Part shown: positions 6,250 through 7,280 of the stretch, piece after piece | Layout: every line of letters starts with the position of its first letter | Numbering within the stretch: the stretch's first letter is position 1 | Source: Oscillospiraceae bacterium | GTDB lineage: Bacteria > Bacillota > Clostridia > Saccharofermentanales > Saccharofermentanaceae | Direction of reading: 5' to 3' | Assembly: GCA_902782985.1 (NCBI GenBank) | Contig: CACZPC010000064.1 | Coordinates: 1-7,280 of the forward strand | Length of the DNA stretch: 7,280 nucleotides | The notes under the pieces: model-generated | What the model saw: the letters and a program-made list of their open reading frames with translations, nothing else | What the model was told of the DNA's origin: nothing | Databases searched by the model: none | Made by a program: the position numbers and the translations under genes

Positions 6250-6257
6250 GAACACTT

Positions 6258-7109
6258 ATGAATTCCAGAAATATCTCAGATGATCTTTTTCTTACGCATG
6301 CGGTACGTGTAGCACCTGCGGATACGCCTTTTTGGTATACATCCGGTAAGCTCGGTCCGTTTTATATCAATACTCATTTCCTTGTTAAGGATGAAGCAGA
6401 AGCAGTGAGGATGCTTTCCGTTATCGAAGAGTCGATCAAGGAGGATAAGATCACTGCTCCTAAGAAGATCTTTGATGAATTTATGAAGCTATATCAGACT
6501 TCCGAGACATTTAAAAATGTTACGGATAAGTTGATCGAAGCAGCCAGAAAGTATGATTTTGATTACATCTCCGGCGGTGAGAGAAGGGATTTCTTCTTTT
6601 CCATGCTCCCGGCACATATCCTCGGCAAGCGTCATATCACGATATATAAGGATTGTACGGCTGTAGTAACATCATCCGAATTTACTAATGCAAAGATAGC
6701 TGATAAGGCAACTCTTCAGGGCAAGAAAGTCCTTCATATCGCTGATCTTATTACAGAGGCGTCAAGTTATGAGAGAGCATGGATCCCCGTTATCAGAGGC
6801 TTAGGTGCGGAGATCACCGATACCGTTGCCGTTATAGACAGACATCAGAACGGAAAAGCAGTTCTTAAAGGTCTCGGTGTCGAGATGGAAACACTTGCAG
6901 GCATCAATAAGGAGCTTTTCGATCAGGGACTTGCAAATGGTTCCATTGATCAGGCTCAGTATGACCTTGTTATGAAATTCCTTGATGATCCCGATGAATA
7001 TATGAAGTCTTTCATTGCTTCTCATCCTACATTCATCGATGATCAGATCGCATTGGGCGGTAAGGCTAAGGAAAGGGCCGAGCTCGCTGTTTCCAAGGGA
7101 TTCGTTTGA
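6258..7109 (+). CDS. pyrE: Orotate phosphoribosyltransferase, long form
   Basis: This enzyme joins orotate to PRPP to give OMP, the substrate of PyrF, in the cytoplasm. The 283-residue protein has the type I phosphoribosyltransferase core. TSGKLGPFYINTH (28-40) matches the orotate-binding N-terminal hood. ISGGERRDFFFSMLPA (104-119) is the loop and helix expected after it, and ITIYKD (127-132) provides a lysine near the flexible catalytic loop. VLHIADLITEASS (158-170) is the PRPP-binding motif, with D163 and E167 in the D-L-x-T-E pattern; the usual following Gly is Ala or Ser here. Family members are commonly near 200-230 residues. This one has a helical insert at about 57-100 and a C-terminal extension from about 217. 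AAGGAG at 6243-6248 supports the ATG. The gene stands apart from the pyrCFKD cluster behind three unrelated genes and has its own leader with a possible regulatory hairpin. PyrE itself is the best reading; another phosphoribosyltransferase is possible but less likely in this context. Confidence 0.9.
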   Translation: MNSRNISDDLFLTHAVRVAPADTPFWYTSGKLGPFYINTHFLVKDEAEAVRMLSVIEESIKEDKITAPKKIFDEFMKLYQTSETFKNVTDKLIEAARKYDFDYISGGERRDFFFSMLPAHILGKRHITIYKDCTAVVTSSEFTNAKIADKATLQGKKVLHIADLITEASSYERAWIPVIRGLGAEITDTVAVIDRHQNGKAVLKGLGVEMETLAGINKELFDQGLANGSIDQAQYDLVMKFLDDPDEYMKSFIASHPTFIDDQIALGGKAKERAELAVSKGFV

Positions 7110-7115
7110 TCCCAC

Positions 7116-7280
7116 ATGCCGGAAGATCGCATCAACAGAGATAATAAGCTATTAACAGCGGCTGCATACTTTTTTGCAGCCGCCGTCTGTTTCTGTTTTC
7201 TCTTCTATGTAAGACGGATAGTCCTCGTAGATCACGATACACTTTATGAATTTGTACTCGCGAGACTATATGACTTCAAA
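7116..7280 (+). CDS. Start of an unrecognised membrane protein (runs off the window)
   Basis: An open frame begins at the first ATG after pyrE, only six bases beyond its stop and in the same frame, and stays open for 55 codons to the window edge. It encodes a short polar N-terminus (MPEDRINRDNK), one hydrophobic helix at about residues 12-33, then RR and a more polar stretch ending at the edge (LYEFVLARLYDFK). The helix followed by arginines suggests an N-terminal membrane anchor with its N-terminus inside or a first transmembrane segment. The ribosome binding site is poor: AAGGGA at 7095-7100 is 15 bases away. A stem-loop lies in the coding frame. It may be a real co-transcribed gene or a chance frame across a pyrE terminator; the family is not recognised. 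Confidence 0.45.
   Translation, partial: MPEDRINRDNKLLTAAAYFFAAAVCFCFLFYVRRIVLVDHDTLYEFVLARLYDFK
7158..7183 (+). terminator. GC-rich stem-loop after pyrE, possible terminator
   Basis: GCGGCTGCA (7158-7166) and TGCAGCCGC (7175-7183) form a perfect 9-bp stem with an 8-base loop, 48 bases past the pyrE stop. The following 23 bases are pyrimidine-rich and T-rich but interrupted (CGTCTGTTTCTGTTTTCTC), so it is an imperfect intrinsic terminator. It also lies inside the open frame starting at 7116, so only one of the two readings may be right. Confidence 0.45.

Noticed and set aside
7182..7268. Minus-strand frame ending in a Cys-rich stretch (GGCKKVCSRC) near the right edge
   Set aside because: It reads pleasantly but is closed by an upstream in-frame stop at 7266-7268, leaving under 30 codons, with no ATG and no ribosome binding site. 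The plus frame on the other strand stays open.

Overview
The window is a piece of chromosome from a low-to-mid GC Gram-positive anaerobe, most likely a member of the Clostridia (gut or rumen type, Lachnospirales/Oscillospirales-like). This rests on strong AGGAGG-type ribosome binding sites, a class 1B (PyrK/PyrD, NAD-linked) dihydroorotate dehydrogenase, a DUF6273-type lipoprotein, and protein flavour. I cannot name the species.

Bases 1-2668 are the 3' half of a pyrimidine (UMP) synthesis operon on the + strand: the last codons of a probable pyrC (dihydroorotase), then pyrF (OMP decarboxylase, type 2), pyrK (electron-transfer subunit) and pyrD (catalytic subunit). All of them overlap: 17 bp at pyrC/pyrF and 4 bp at each of the next two junctions. 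Translation is therefore probably coupled. A 14-bp perfect stem-loop at 2697-2728 ends the operon and also ends the convergent gene on the other side.

Bases 2755-6180 hold three genes with no evident pyrimidine role. A DUF6273-like lipoprotein lies on the minus strand. Divergent from it is a ThrE-type (YjjP+YjjB fused) threonine/serine or small-acid exporter, whose start I move to GTG 3787 because the promoter overlaps the upstream ATG. Next is an unrecognised four-helix membrane protein that looks like a tandem duplication of a unit made of two membrane helices and a cytosolic beta-rich domain. Its start codon lies inside a perfect dyad that also covers a consensus extended -10 box, with no Shine-Dalgarno sequence.

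Bases 6258-7109 are a long-form orotate phosphoribosyltransferase (pyrE), the other UMP-pathway gene, separated from the operon by about 3.6 kb. An 11-bp perfect inverted repeat pairs its Shine-Dalgarno with an upstream anti-Shine-Dalgarno, which suggests local control. After pyrE, an open frame with one membrane helix runs off the window end; a GC-rich stem-loop sits inside it.

No tRNA, rRNA, CRISPR array, insertion sequence, attachment site or phage gene is evident. The most promising unexplained signals are the pyrE leader hairpin, the dyad at 5125-5149 and the duplicated membrane protein behind it.
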